From NCBI GenBank assembly GCA_016715865.1, contig JADJXM010000017.1:1-22525 (forward strand): a DNA stretch of 22,525 bases, written 5' to 3'. The position numbers were made by a program, and so were the translations under genes. Below are positions 1 to 8,197 of the stretch, piece after piece. How positions within the stretch are numbered: the stretch's first letter is position 1; every line of letters starts with the position of its first letter. Under the pieces are notes generated by a model. That model was not told the DNA's origin. It worked only from the letters and a program-made list of their open reading frames with translations, and made no database searches. Origin of the DNA: Acidobacteriota bacterium (GTDB taxonomy: Bacteria; Acidobacteriota; Blastocatellia; RBC074).

Positions 1-19
1 GAAAGTGGAAAACAGGCCG

Positions 20-560
20 GTCATCAGGCAATTCCTGGTGAAGCAGAACCGAGGAGGCGTTTTGCGCTTTCCGGGTGGCGTGTCTTCGCGTGCGGCGGTG
101 TTTCCTGCTCAGAAGCTTGGAGCAGGCTACGGCCGAGGATCTGACCCAGAACGTACTACTCAAAGTTTATATACAGATCGGGGATCTAGCTGAAGGCTGA
201 AAATTTCTACGGCTGGCTATTCACCATTGCACCCAATGAAATGATCAGCTACTGGCGTGGAAAAACAGACCCCGCGTCGAGACTGTGGAGATAGAATCCC
301 TGTCCAATGAACAGACTGCCGGATTGACAATCTGTGAACCTTTGGCGATACCCGGAGATTCGATTGATGGAATAACTGAAGGCGCTCGACCCTACGGATC
401 GCGATCTGGTTGTTCTGAAGTTCGTCGAAGGGGTTTGACTTATGAGGAACTGGCCAAGGTTCTTTCTCTACCCCTAGGAACGATCAAATGGCGGATTTTC
501 AACACCAGAGGGAAGCTGGCAAACATCATTGGCACTTTGTCAGAGAACATAACGAGACAA
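20..560 (+). pseudogene. ECF-type sigma-70 factor, broken by frameshifts
   Basis: A remnant of an extracytoplasmic-function sigma factor, which would direct RNA polymerase core to a specific promoter set. Region 2 is readable in pieces: AEDLTQNVLLKVY at about 138-176, then the diagnostic FYGWLFTIAPNEMISYWR at about 205-258 in another frame. Region 4.2, the helix-turn-helix that binds the -35 element, is LTYEELAKVLSLPLGTIKWR at about 437-496, preceded by DPTDRDLVVLKFVEG one frame away. At least three indels separate these blocks, so no single frame encodes the protein. The start is unclear and may lie left of the window. The gene is followed by an anti-sigma-like remnant and a membrane-protein remnant in the same direction, the usual order for a membrane-sensed ECF operon. 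The family assignment is secure. Whether the breaks are biological or consensus errors is not. Confidence 0.75.
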
Positions 561-594
561 CGTATCCAATTAATAATACGATATTTATCGATAG

Positions 595-1115
595 CTTTGC
601 TGGGATGGTTATATACGGCACGGAATCACGGAAGAGGAATGGAACGATTATCTGGACGGCCTGGCGGAGCCGAAATGCGAACCCGCATCGAGGGCGCATC
701 TCATCCGGTTGCATGGCCTGCTGGGAGTTTATGAGCGACTGGCAAATGTCTCTAGAGCCTGCACGAAGCGAGTTCGGGAAGCGCGAGACCATACGATGAT
801 CGAAGACAAACACTATGCCATCTTTGCGAAGCGATCTTCACGAATCCTCTTCGGACGGTACGTGCCGGAACAATCACTCAGAAACAGAATCAATTGTGGC
901 TGGAATCGCTCGAGAAGGCTTTGTCGCCGATCTGCGGGGCCGAGGCTGCCGCGAAGGTGTTGTCACCGCAGCCAGATACTCGCCTGCACAATCATTTGAA
1001 AGTGTCGGGCCGGACAATTCGGAGCCGTTTCTGGATCGCCTGACCAATATCACAGCAGCGATGTGCGGAGATACTTTCGCAAGCCTGATTCAGGAAAAGA
1101 GGTCAGATGTGAAGA
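595..1115 (+). pseudogene. Anti-sigma-factor-like protein, frameshifted
   Basis: Directly after the sigma-factor remnant, the reading ITEEEWNDYLDGLAEP at about 625-672 resembles the N-terminus of acidobacterial anti-sigma/zinc-finger-like proteins, which start with a TxEEWxxYLDG pattern. It continues HLIRLHGLLGVYERLANVSRA to about 760. A single cysteine, but no complete His-Cys3 zinc site, could be read. The later block LESLEKALSPICGAEAAAKV (about 904-963) and LTNITAAMCGDTFASLIQEK (about 1039-1098) lie in different frames, so at least two indels are needed. The expected role is to hold the neighbouring sigma factor at the membrane until a signal arrives; this is inferred from position and the N-terminal pattern. 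The boundary with the following membrane protein is uncertain, and the two could be a single fused protein. Confidence 0.5.
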
Positions 1116-2021
1116 CGCATGCTCGCTTACTACATCACCCAAAGGTAGTCGGTTGTGGCATGGTGGGTGAAGTATCACTGCTTCTGCTTCTATATCTATC
1201 ATCATCTTTCGGCCAGAACGGACGCTTCAGGCTTGCCGAAGCGATCGTCATCGACTTTTCCGGTCTTGCGGCATATGGAATTGCCCTGCTCTTAAGCCTG
1301 GAGGTAGCGGCTGAGTATCGTCGCGCTCCATAGGCACGTGCCGCCTGGCTGCTGCTCGCCGCCAGCGCGGCGATCTCGTGTTGTCGAAGCGGTCCGCTGG
1401 CACCCCTTTTCTGGTTTCATTGATGCGGGATACAGGACCGGACCGTTACGCCGGGTATAATTGGATAATCAGATGGTTGTGCCCGCCAATCTCTCTGCCT
1501 GTTCGCAGGGCTTCTCGCCTTATGGTGGGCAATTCACCGCATCGGCCTTGGATTCTTTATCAGCCGGCGCGGTGGGTACGTCATGCTTCACGTGGCTGCC
1601 CTGTTCCTGACACTACTGATATATCGTGAAGATTTGTCCCAGGGCCAGTCTCCCTATCTGCTCAGTGTATCCTGCAACCGGTAGGACTGGGGCTTTTAGG
1701 ACTGGCATCAGCTTCGGCGTCGTTCTTCACCGATACGCTTTGCCAGATGGGCGATGGAAGGCTGGCAGCCGTCATGCGATGGTTGATGATTTATGTCCTT
1801 CTTCGCGGCGCGCTTACGTCGCGCGGTCGCTCCTGTAAACCCGGCGCAGCCATTGGCACTAGACTCGACTTCTAATCTGAATGAATGGACTTTGAATTTG
1901 TTACTTGGCCAGATCGTCCATTGGACCATAATATGGCGCAACCTGCCGCGCGCAACGACAGTCAATGCGCGGAAGAACTTAACAGATTGAGGGCCGCTAA
2001 ATCTGCGGCCGTCCCCGCTTA
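1116..2021 (+). pseudogene. Multi-pass membrane protein, frameshifted, unknown function
   Basis: A run of hydrophobic segments that can be followed by changing frame: VSLLLLLYLSSSFG (about 1170-1211), a second around IDFSGLAAYGIALLLSLEVA (about 1251-1310), AWLLLAASAAIS (about 1342-1377), then a segment near 1510-1560, HVAALFLTLLIY (about 1585-1620) and VGLGLLGLASASASFF (about 1680-1729), with MRWLMIYVLLRGAL near 1779-1820. At least five to six transmembrane helices are therefore likely. A hydrophilic tail ends at a TAA at 2019-2021. No family was recognised. Its place as third gene of a sigma/anti-sigma cluster suggests a sensor or a partner of the anti-sigma protein, but that is inference. 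Several indels are present and the start is not certain. Confidence 0.4.
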
Positions 2022-2125
2022 ACAGAATGCGGGATGATGATTAACGCACGAAACAATAATTTGATCTGGTGACTTGTTTTATCAGACTGCTGATATCCCT
2101 CGCAGATGCACACTTGCACCCATTC

Positions 2126-2132
2126 GAGGGAG
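2126..2132 (+). promoter_or_regulatory. Ribosome binding site fixing the start of the first Oar-type receptor
   Basis: GAGGGAG lies 6 bases before an ATG at 2139-2141. The frame from this ATG fails after 19 codons, but the signal peptide reappears one frame over after an A-rich run near 2154-2159. The ribosome binding site and the run together argue that 2139 is the true start and that the first lesion is an indel in the A run. Confidence 0.5.
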
Positions 2133-2138
2133 ACCATC

Positions 2139-5100
2139 ATGACCTACAAACCCAAAAAATTGGCCAGCATAATATTCCATCGCTGTTTTTCGCAGTAGTG
2201 ATTCTCTTTGCCACCAAACCGGTCTTCGCGCAGGAATCGCGCGGATCAGTCACCGGCAAAGTCAGAGACTCGAACCAGTCGATAATATCCGGAGCGTCGG
2301 TCATGCTCCACCAACGTAGCCACGGTTTCGACGGTTTCGATGACCACGAATAGATCCGGCGTTTATAACGCTCTTTACCTGATCCGGGTACATATCAGAT
2401 AACAGTCGAGCAGACAGGCTTTAAAAAGTACGTTCGTGACGGGTTGGTGTTGCGTGTTAACGACTCGATCGAGATCGATGTGGTGCTGGAAATCGGCGAT
2501 GTCAGTGACCTGGTCACCGTCAGTTCAAGACCCTCCGTTGGACACAACGTCGGTTCAATAGGACGGGTGATAGATTCACGACGGGTTGCGGAGCTGCCCA
2601 TACCCCACGGCGATCCGTTCAAGCTGATCGGCCTGGCAGCAAACGTCACGTTCTCGCGATCAGCGGCTTGACCAGACCATTCGAGCCGACCCACATTGTC
2701 GGTTATTCGATCGATGGAACACGCGCCAACCGGGTGATGTCACAATCGACGGCGTTTCCCGAGCACCTCGACTGCAAACGCCGGCGGAAGTAATCGCTTC
2801 TTTCGTCCCGCCACAGGACCTGGTCAGGAGTTCAGGTTCAAACTTCGACCTTCGATTCCAGCTTCGGCAACACCGAGGGCAGCGTCGCAACATAAGCATC
2901 AAATCAGGGACGAACAATTTCCACGGCACGGCCTACTACACCAAGATGGCTCCGGGGTTATTCGCCAACGATTTCTTTGCCAATAAAAACAATCAGGGAG
3001 CGGCCTGATTTCAAGTATGACCGTTGGGGCGGCACGGTTTGGAGGCCCGTATGGATCCCGAAAGTTTACAACAGGCGTAACAAGACTTTCTTTATGTATG
3101 GGATCGAGAGCATTCCGGAATCTCCCCCGAAATAACGGAGTGGCGAACATTCCGACTGAAAAGATGCGCAACGGCGATTTTCCGAGCTCCTGGCGGCGAA
3201 TGCTGCGCCATCAGATCTACTGGCCGTTTACGGCCAGGAGGAAGGCAGCCGCATCCCGGCGCGACCCGTTCAGGGCAGCATCATTCCGGCGAACCTGATC
3301 AGCCCGGTAGCCCGAAAGTTCGTTGACACGTATCTGCCATTGCCGACCAGCACAGGCGCCGCTGATGGTGCAGGAAATTTCGCGCAACCTGATCTGCTTG
3401 AGAACATCAAGTATCTGTCCGAATACGATCCGCATCGACCATCGTATTCAATAAAACCATCGAATTTTGGGCGCGGCAGCTGGTACAGCCGTGACGGCGA
3501 TTACAGCAACTACTACCGCAATATCGCGACGGGAAATGTCTTCCTCTTCAAATCACGGCAAGGGCAATCGACCATGTCTGGACAATGACGCCGTCGATGG
3601 TGCTTAACCTGCGTTACGGTTACAATCGTTTCATCATCAGGACTGATTCGAATCGGGCAATATCCGGTTTCGATCTGACCAGTCTTAGTTTCCATCCTAC
3701 TACACACTGATCTCGGATGTTCGCCGTTTCCCGCGTTTTGACATCAATAATTATCGGGGACGGCTGTCGGAGCTGCGCCCGACGGACGCATTCATTCAAT
3801 GCCACAATGAATCAATCAATGGGATCACACAGCCTCAAATATGGGATGGAGTTCCGTTCGTATCGCGCGACCGACCTTTTCTTCGGGAATAATCAGACCG
3901 GACAATTCGGTTTCGGTGCAAACTGGACTCGTGGGCCGCTCGATAATTCCGCCATCCCGAGTGACTTTGGCTTTTCATTCGCATCATTTCTGCTGGGGTT
4001 GCCGACCAGCGGATCGATCTCGATACCTGCGGATTACGCCGAGCAGTCATTTGACAACAGGAATTTTTATTCAGGACGACTGGAGATTCAACTCCCGATT
4101 GACTCTCAATCTGGGACTCAGGTATGATTGAAGGCGCGTTGACCGAGCGTTATAACAAGAGCGTTCGCGGATTCGACTTTACCGCCACTCAGCAGATGGA
4201 AGCGGCCGTAAAGGCCAACCTGGCCATAGACCTGTCGATGGGGTCCAATCCTGACCAGTTCTTCGTCCGTGGCGGGTTGACGTTCGCAGGCGTCGTGGCG
4301 AGCCGCGCGGTTTATACGAATCGCCGAAGAAGAATTTCATCGCCACGTTTCGGATTCGCCTACAAGCTGACCGACACAACCATCCTGAGGGCGGCTGTAT
4401 CTTTCGGGTTCCTCGCCCAGCGTCGCAGTGATGTCAATCAGATCGATTCAGCACCACTGTGCCGCTCAACATCACGCTTGATAACGGTGTCGTTCATCGA
4501 GACGCTGGGCAATCCATTTGAGACATACAAGAACGGATTGCCTGCCGCAATCGGCTCGTCTCTGGGAATTCAGACATTCCTCGGGCGGGGATATCATTCT
4601 TCAATTCCAGACCTTTATCGCCATACAATCAGCGATGGGCACTGAGCATTCAGCACGAGCTGCCGGGAGGCTGGTGGCTGATGTGGGGTATGTCGGCAAT
4701 CGTGGGACTCATATCCAGATACGCGCAATATCAACGCCTTGCCCATCAACTACCTGAGCACAAGCCCGGTTCGAGACAATACCAACAACTCATATCTGAC
4801 TGCACTGGTGCCCAACCCGTTGCCGGACAGATGCCGGCCACCGCCGGCTCCAATTTCCGTTCATCGAATATCGCGCGGCAGCAACTGTTTGCGCCCCTAT
4901 CCTCAATTCGGCGACATCAACACAGATGAACAGAATGGTTATTCGTGGTATCACGCCTTACAGACGGGAGTGAACAGGAGATTCTCTCGTGGCTATACTA
5001 TCCGGGATGAATTACACCTGGTCGAAATTCATCGGGCGATTTCATTCCTCAATGCCGCCGATCCTCTCCCGACTGAAGCAATTTCAGACTTTGACCGGAC

Positions 5101-5634
5101 GCATCGACTGGCGGTCAATGGTATCTATGAACTACCATTCGGAAAGGGCGCCGCTTCATGGCCGACCTCAATTCGGCAGCATCATTATTTATCAGCGGCT
5201 GGCAACTTTCAGGCATCTATCAATTTCAGAGCGGCGCTCCGATAAATTTCAGCAACATCTTCTTCAACGGGAGTTTCGATGAGATCGATTTACAAGGCGA
5301 CCAGCGTTCGACCGACCGATGGTTCAATACAACCGCCGGCTTTGTGACGGCATCGAGCGCGCAGCCCGTGAATAACGTTCGTACCTTCCCTCTGCGGCTC
5401 AGCAATGTCCGAACGGATGCGATCAATAACATCGATCTGTCGGTCATCAAGAAGACGCAGATTCTGGAGGGAAAGAATCTCGAGTTCGGGCGGAGTTCAT
5501 CAACGCCTTCAATCATGTCCTCTTGCCCGGCCCCGAATACGAACGTAACCCAGGCGACATTCGGACAGATCGTCGCCAGCAACCAGGCGAATTACTCGAG
5601 ACGTATTCAGTTGACGGTGAAGTTCGTCTTCTGA
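2139..5634 (+). pseudogene. Oar-type TonB-dependent outer-membrane receptor, multiply frameshifted
   Basis: An outer-membrane protein of the carboxypeptidase-regulatory-like-domain plus TonB-receptor type, used by Acidobacteria for uptake or surface functions. Parts seen in order are a signal peptide ending VFAQ (to about 2232), a CarbopepD_reg-like beta domain (GSVTGKVRDSN through TYQITVEQTGFKKYV, about 2240-2440), a plug-like segment (VVAELP-type patch and DVTIDGV near 2740), SIKSGTNNFHGTAYY (about 2897-2941), then barrel strands such as DDWRFNSRLTLNLGLRYD (about 4077-4131) and DRTHRLAVNGIYELPFGKGA (about 5094-5153). It ends in QLTVKFVF with a terminal Phe, as expected for a BAM-assembled barrel. 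The span of about 1,165 codons is normal for the family. At least a dozen +/-1 indels break it, and I saw no clear nonsense substitution once frames are corrected. It follows the sigma/anti-sigma cluster, which may control it. Confidence 0.8.
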
Positions 5635-5656
5635 TACATCCGGACAATGTGAGCGC

Positions 5657-5760
5657 ATCAATATCGCTATCATCGGCGCGGTGACAGGAGATGGCCATCT
5701 GGGAAATATAGCTACGCGTCTCGATCGCTCGCTCAAATGGGATGCTCAGTCAGAAGTATG
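5657..5760 (+). pseudogene. Possible Gfo/Idh/MocA oxidoreductase remnant
   Basis: Between the receptor and the next gene one open frame reads NIAIIGA and then GHLGNIATRLDRSLKWD. The second motif closely resembles the C-terminal CHxGNIAxRLGRxLxWD signature of Gfo/Idh/MocA-family dehydrogenases, and NIAIIGA resembles their Rossmann start. Only about 35 codons remain, with everything between the two motifs missing. It could be the scar of a deletion or a chance likeness. It has no start codon or ribosome binding site of its own. Confidence 0.3.
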
Positions 5761-5768
5761 CGCAAGAC

Positions 5769-6287
5769 ATGAATCGCGACAAAGAATACGGAACCCTTAA
5801 TCCCAAGGCGCCGCGAGGAAACTATCCCAGTTCGCCTTCATCATTGGCAAATGGCGTTGTGAGGCAAGAGTGAAGGGAGAAGATGGGAAGTGGCACCCAT
5901 ACCGAGCAACCTGGGTCGGCCGCTACATTCTGGATGGCTACCTGATCGCTGATGAATATCGAATGACAGATCAAACGGGCGATCTTGTTGTCCATAGCAT
6001 GAACTTTCGCTCATACAGCGTCGAAAGGAAGGCATGGGTAATGAGACGGTTCAACGCCATGGGTTCCTTCTGGCTGGAGTTAGGTCCGGAAAAACTCGGC
6101 GGCGTTCGCGTAACCCACAAGACCATTACCTTTAATTTCGTCGACACATTTGCCCGGGATGCCCTTTCTCCCGAGTCACCTTTACAAACATAAAGAAAGC
6201 TGCTTTACCTGGATTGGCGAAGGTCTCTCGATCGAGGAAGACATGAGGTCTGAATTCATGGTCATAGATGCTCATCGTATCAATTGA
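5769..6287 (+). pseudogene. DUF1579-like protein of unknown function, frameshifted
   Basis: A protein of roughly 170 residues starting at the ATG at 5769 (MNRDKEYGTLNPKAP). An indel near 5820 is followed by the FAFIIGKWRCEARV motif, whose G-[KR]-W pattern near the N-terminus marks DUF1579-like lipocalin-fold proteins. The main block 5870-6170 is open and reads WVGRYILDGYLIADEYR, MNFRSYS and FNAMGSFW, all typical of that family. A second indel near 6170-6200 leads to FTWIGEGLSIEEDMRSEFMV and a stop at 6285-6287. No signal peptide is visible. The biochemical role of the family is not known to me. It stands alone between the receptor and the methyltransferase. It is broken by at least two indels, although the residues around them are well kept. 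Confidence 0.55.
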
Positions 6288-6322
6288 TACATTCCAACTC
6301 ACATTGAGTATGATGACCTAAG

Positions 6323-6351
6323 CCTGATGTTCGTTCTATCGAACAATCAGG
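6323..6351 (+). terminator. Hairpin between the DUF1579-like gene and the methyltransferase
   Basis: CCTGAT then GTTCG pair with CGAAC and ATCAGG around a 6-base loop, with one bulged A, giving an 11-bp stem. It lies 36 bases after the upstream stop and 25 bases before the downstream start. No T tract follows, so it may be a weak terminator, an mRNA-end stabiliser, or a leader structure of the methyltransferase gene. Confidence 0.4.
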
Positions 6352-6375
6352 TGCGGAGAAAACAAAGAAAATATT

Positions 6376-6968
6376 ATGTGGAATGAAAGATATGCCGATA
6401 AAGAATTTGCTTACGGAACTGAGCCGAACTCGTTCCTGGTGCAAAACGCAAAACTCCTTGTCGGGCCAGTGCTTTCTTTAGCCGAAGGTGAAGGGCGGAA
6501 TGCTGTCTTTCTTGCCTCCCTTGGATTGGACGTGCTTGGCGTGGACGGGTCAGAAGTAGGCCTCGCTAAGGCTCAAATGCTCGCAGCATCAAAAGGCTTA
6601 ACAATCCGTACCGAAGTTGCCGACCTTGCAACATTTGAACCGCCTGAGAATTATTTTGGCTCAGTCATTTCGATCTCCGCGCATCTCCCGGGGGATACTC
6701 GAAACAGACTATATCCTCTGGTTGAACGCAGCCTGAAACCTGGGGGAATCATTCTTCTGGAAGCCTATTCAAAAGCACAGATTTCCCGGAATACCGGTGG
6801 GCCAAAAGACCTCGACATGCTCATCTGGATCGCACGGAACTGGAAAAGCAATTTCCAAATTGTGACCCAATCGTTTCCCGGGAAATCGAGCGCGAAGTCA
6901 TTGAAGGCAAGTTTCATACTGGTTTGGCCTCTGTCGTTCAATTCATCGCAAGAAAGAAATCAACCTGA
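6376..6968 (+). CDS. SAM-dependent class I methyltransferase, one frameshift
   Basis: A small cytoplasmic methyltransferase of about 197 residues, similar to TehB/thiopurine-methyltransferase-like proteins that start MWxERYxxxEFxYGTEPNxFL. The SAM-binding motif I is LSLAEGEGRNAVFLASLG (residues about 34-51), followed by the acidic end of beta-2, VDGS. Motif IV is replaced by the HLP segment SISAHLPGDTR, and motif VI is LKPGGIILLEAY. The C-terminus normally carries EGKFHTGxxxVVQxxARK. Here it appears one frame over (6903-6965, stop at 6966-6968), so a single base is missing near 6819-6826. The uninterrupted frame would instead run to 6993 with an unrelated tail. The substrate cannot be told from sequence. 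The ribosome binding site is weak (GGAG at 6355, or AAAGAAAA nearer the ATG). Confidence 0.75.
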
Positions 6969-7005
6969 TTCCAGGCGGGAAGTTCCAATTTAGTGACAAT
7001 AGCGA

Positions 7006-7030
7006 AAGGGCGGCTCATAGAGCCCTTCAT
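7006..7030 (+). terminator. Probable terminator after the methyltransferase
   Basis: AAGGGC and GGCTC pair with GAGCC and CTT around an ATA loop, followed by CATTTTAT. It lies about 40 bases after the corrected stop of the methyltransferase. Stem and short T tract fit an intrinsic terminator, although the outer part of the stem has a bulge. Confidence 0.45.
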
Positions 7031-7087
7031 TTTATCATCTTCAAACCGATGACTGCCCGTTACCAACTGATCAATTTCTTGTACAAC

Positions 7088-7161
7088 TGACCCCGACGGG
7101 GGCAGAATAAGACAGCCAGGGGTGGAGCGCTTCGCGCGGAGCCCCTGGATCAATGGCCACC
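7088..7161 (+). repeat. Hairpin repeat, copy A (left end)
   Basis: A 74-bp repeat with a small hairpin (CCCC, GAC, GGGG) at its start and a larger one in which CCAGGGG pairs with CCCCTGG and, inside, GCGC pairs with GCGC. The same sequence occurs inverted at 7695-7767 and directly at 7821-7893. Confidence 0.85.
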
Positions 7162-7204
7162 CCTTCAAACCAGCCCTGAATGGGCGTAAGAAAGGGTAAA
7201 GGCC

Positions 7205-7657
7205 ATGCCTCAATCATTATCTTCAATTCACATCCACCTCGTCTTCAGCACGAAAAATCGCCAACCATTCATTACCGATCAAATTGAATCCGAGCTGCAC
7301 TCATACTTGGGTGGGATATTTCGTAACAAGGGTTGCCCTGCCCTGATCATCGGCGGCGTTAAGGATCACGTTCATGTGCTGTCCTTGTTGTCGCGAACAT
7401 GCACTGTTGCCGATCTGGTGGAAAAAGTGAAGAGCTTTTCATCCAGATGGATGAAAGATCAGGGGGATGAATTCAGGCATTTCCAATGGCAATCGGGTTA
7501 TGGAGTATTTTCCATCGGTCAATCGGGAATCGAGGATGTCAGGCGGTACATCGCCAATCAGAAGGATCATCATCACCAGAGTTCTTACCAGGATGAGTTC
7601 CGTTCGCTATGCCGAAAATACAATGTACCCTTTGACGAACGATATGTCTGGGATTAG
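7205..7657 (+). CDS. tnpA: IS200-like / REP-associated tyrosine (Y1, HUH) transposase
   Basis: A 150-residue single-strand transposase of the Y1_Tnp family. The HUH metal-binding pair is H55 and H57 in KDHVHVL. The probable nucleophile is Y115 in VRRYIANQ, followed by the family's HHH run (122-124). The C-terminus FDERYVWD is typical of the short IS200-like TnpA group. Length is complete and no lesion is present, so the enzyme may be active. The expected chemistry is cleavage and rejoining of single-stranded DNA at hairpin-marked ends through a 5'-phosphotyrosine. The start is fixed by homology with the second copy at 7937, which shares both the leader and the MPQSLSSIH start; the leader AAGAAAGGGTAAAGG may serve as ribosome binding site. 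Whether it is a true IS transposase or a RAYT that services REPs cannot be settled from one window. Confidence 0.9.
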   Translation: MPQSLSSIHIHLVFSTKNRQPFITDQIESELHSYLGGIFRNKGCPALIIGGVKDHVHVLSLLSRTCTVADLVEKVKSFSSRWMKDQGDEFRHFQWQSGYGVFSIGQSGIEDVRRYIANQKDHHHQSSYQDEFRSLCRKYNVPFDERYVWD

Positions 7658-7694
7658 GTATGATTCCGCCCCTGTAGGGCTGGCGGGTTTAGGT

Positions 7695-7767
7695 GGTGGC
7701 CCTTAATCCAGGGGCTCCGCGCGAAGCGCTCCACCCCTGGCTGTCTTATTTATCCCCTTCGGGGTCA
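7695..7767 (-). repeat. Hairpin repeat, copy A' (inverted, right end)
   Basis: The reverse complement of 7088-7161 with few changes, all in the outer 20 bases and near 7701-7706. Between it and the transposase stop is another short GC-rich inverted repeat (CCC, CTGTA, GGG, about 7670-7679) that could end the transcript. Confidence 0.85.
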
Positions 7768-7820
7768 GGCAAATAAGGATTTGATGGTCGTGGGTATCTA
7801 TTGACTCTGGCATTTCCGCC

Positions 7821-7893
7821 GACCCCGACGGGGGCGGAATAAGATAGCCAGGGGTGGAGCGTTTTGCGCGGAGCCCCTGGATCAATGGCCACC
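7821..7893 (+). repeat. Hairpin repeat, copy A'' (ahead of the truncated transposase)
   Basis: A third copy in the same direction as 7088-7161, differing at about five positions. The CCAGGGG/CCCCTGG stem is unchanged. Two changes fall in the inner GCGCTTCG part, weakening its inner stem. It sits at the same distance from the ATG of the partial transposase (43 bp) as copy A does from the intact gene. Confidence 0.85.
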
Positions 7894-7936
7894 CCTTCAA
7901 TTAAGCCCAAAATGGGCGTAAGAAAGGGATAAGGCC

Positions 7937-8082
7937 ATGCCTCAATCATTATCGTCAATACATCTCCACCTCGTCTTCAGTACAAAAACCGTCAACCTTT
8001 GATCACCGAAGGAATTGAATCCGAATTACATGCATACATGGGCAATATCTTTCGTAACGAGGGCTGCCCTGCTCTGATCATT
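7937..8082 (+). pseudogene. Truncated second copy of the Y1 transposase
   Basis: Begins MPQSLSSIHLHLVFSTK like the intact copy. One missing base in the A run near 7985 shifts the frame; after correction it reads RQPLITEGIESELHAYMGNI and FRNEGCPALII. Homology stops at 8082, before the HUH motif, where the palindromic element at 8088 begins. The coding part has diverged from the intact copy at many third positions, so it is an older relative and not a recent duplicate. It cannot be functional, as it lacks H55, H57 and Y115 equivalents. Confidence 0.85.
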
Positions 8083-8087
8083 AACCC

Positions 8088-8197
8088 GTAGCGCAACCTG
8101 CCGAGGTTGCGCTCAATAAATCAGGTCGATTGGGAGAATCGCCGCGTTTCCCGCTGCCGCGTGATGCCGTCAGCACAACCTCGGCAGGTTGCGCTAC
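8088..8197. repeat. REPIN-like element: two inverted GTAG palindromes
   Basis: Two 26-bp arms, 8088-8113 and 8172-8197, are reverse complements of each other with one mismatch. Each arm is itself a hairpin: GCGCAACCT, a 4-base loop, then AGGTTGCGC (the right arm has one altered base). Both outer ends carry GTAG next to the stem. Published REPs bound by RAYTs have exactly this plan, and paired inverted REPs about 110 bp long are called REPINs. Spacing here is 110 bp end to end. It lies beside, and apparently replaces the rest of, a RAYT-like gene. Confidence 0.8.

Larger units (their letters stand above)
7088..7767 (+). mobile_element. IS200/RAYT-like element with inverted hairpin ends
   Basis: A 680-bp unit consisting of a 74-bp hairpin repeat (7088-7161), a 43-bp leader, a complete Y1 transposase gene (7205-7657) and an inverted copy of the hairpin repeat (7695-7767). 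The two ends match over almost their full length as reverse complements, including an uninterrupted block of over 40 bases. IS200/IS605 elements classically have subterminal hairpins and not long terminal inverted repeats, so these ends are unusual. The outer repeats could instead be REP-type repeats that accompany a domesticated RAYT gene. Confidence 0.7.

Noticed and set aside
1936..1948. A 13-base match (GCGCAACCTGCCG) to the arm of the palindromic element at 8088
   Set aside because: The match does not extend to the GTAG or to the other half of the stem, and it lies in the readable C-terminal part of the membrane protein, so it is probably chance.
2041..2125. Promoter for the first Oar receptor
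   Set aside because: TTGTTT with a poorly matching -10 region can be forced, but nothing stands out above background, and an ECF-type promoter could not be matched without knowing the sigma factor's target.
5226..5582. A 118-codon minus-strand open frame inside the receptor
   Set aside because: It overlaps the well-conserved C-terminal barrel of the receptor on the plus strand and has no motif of its own.
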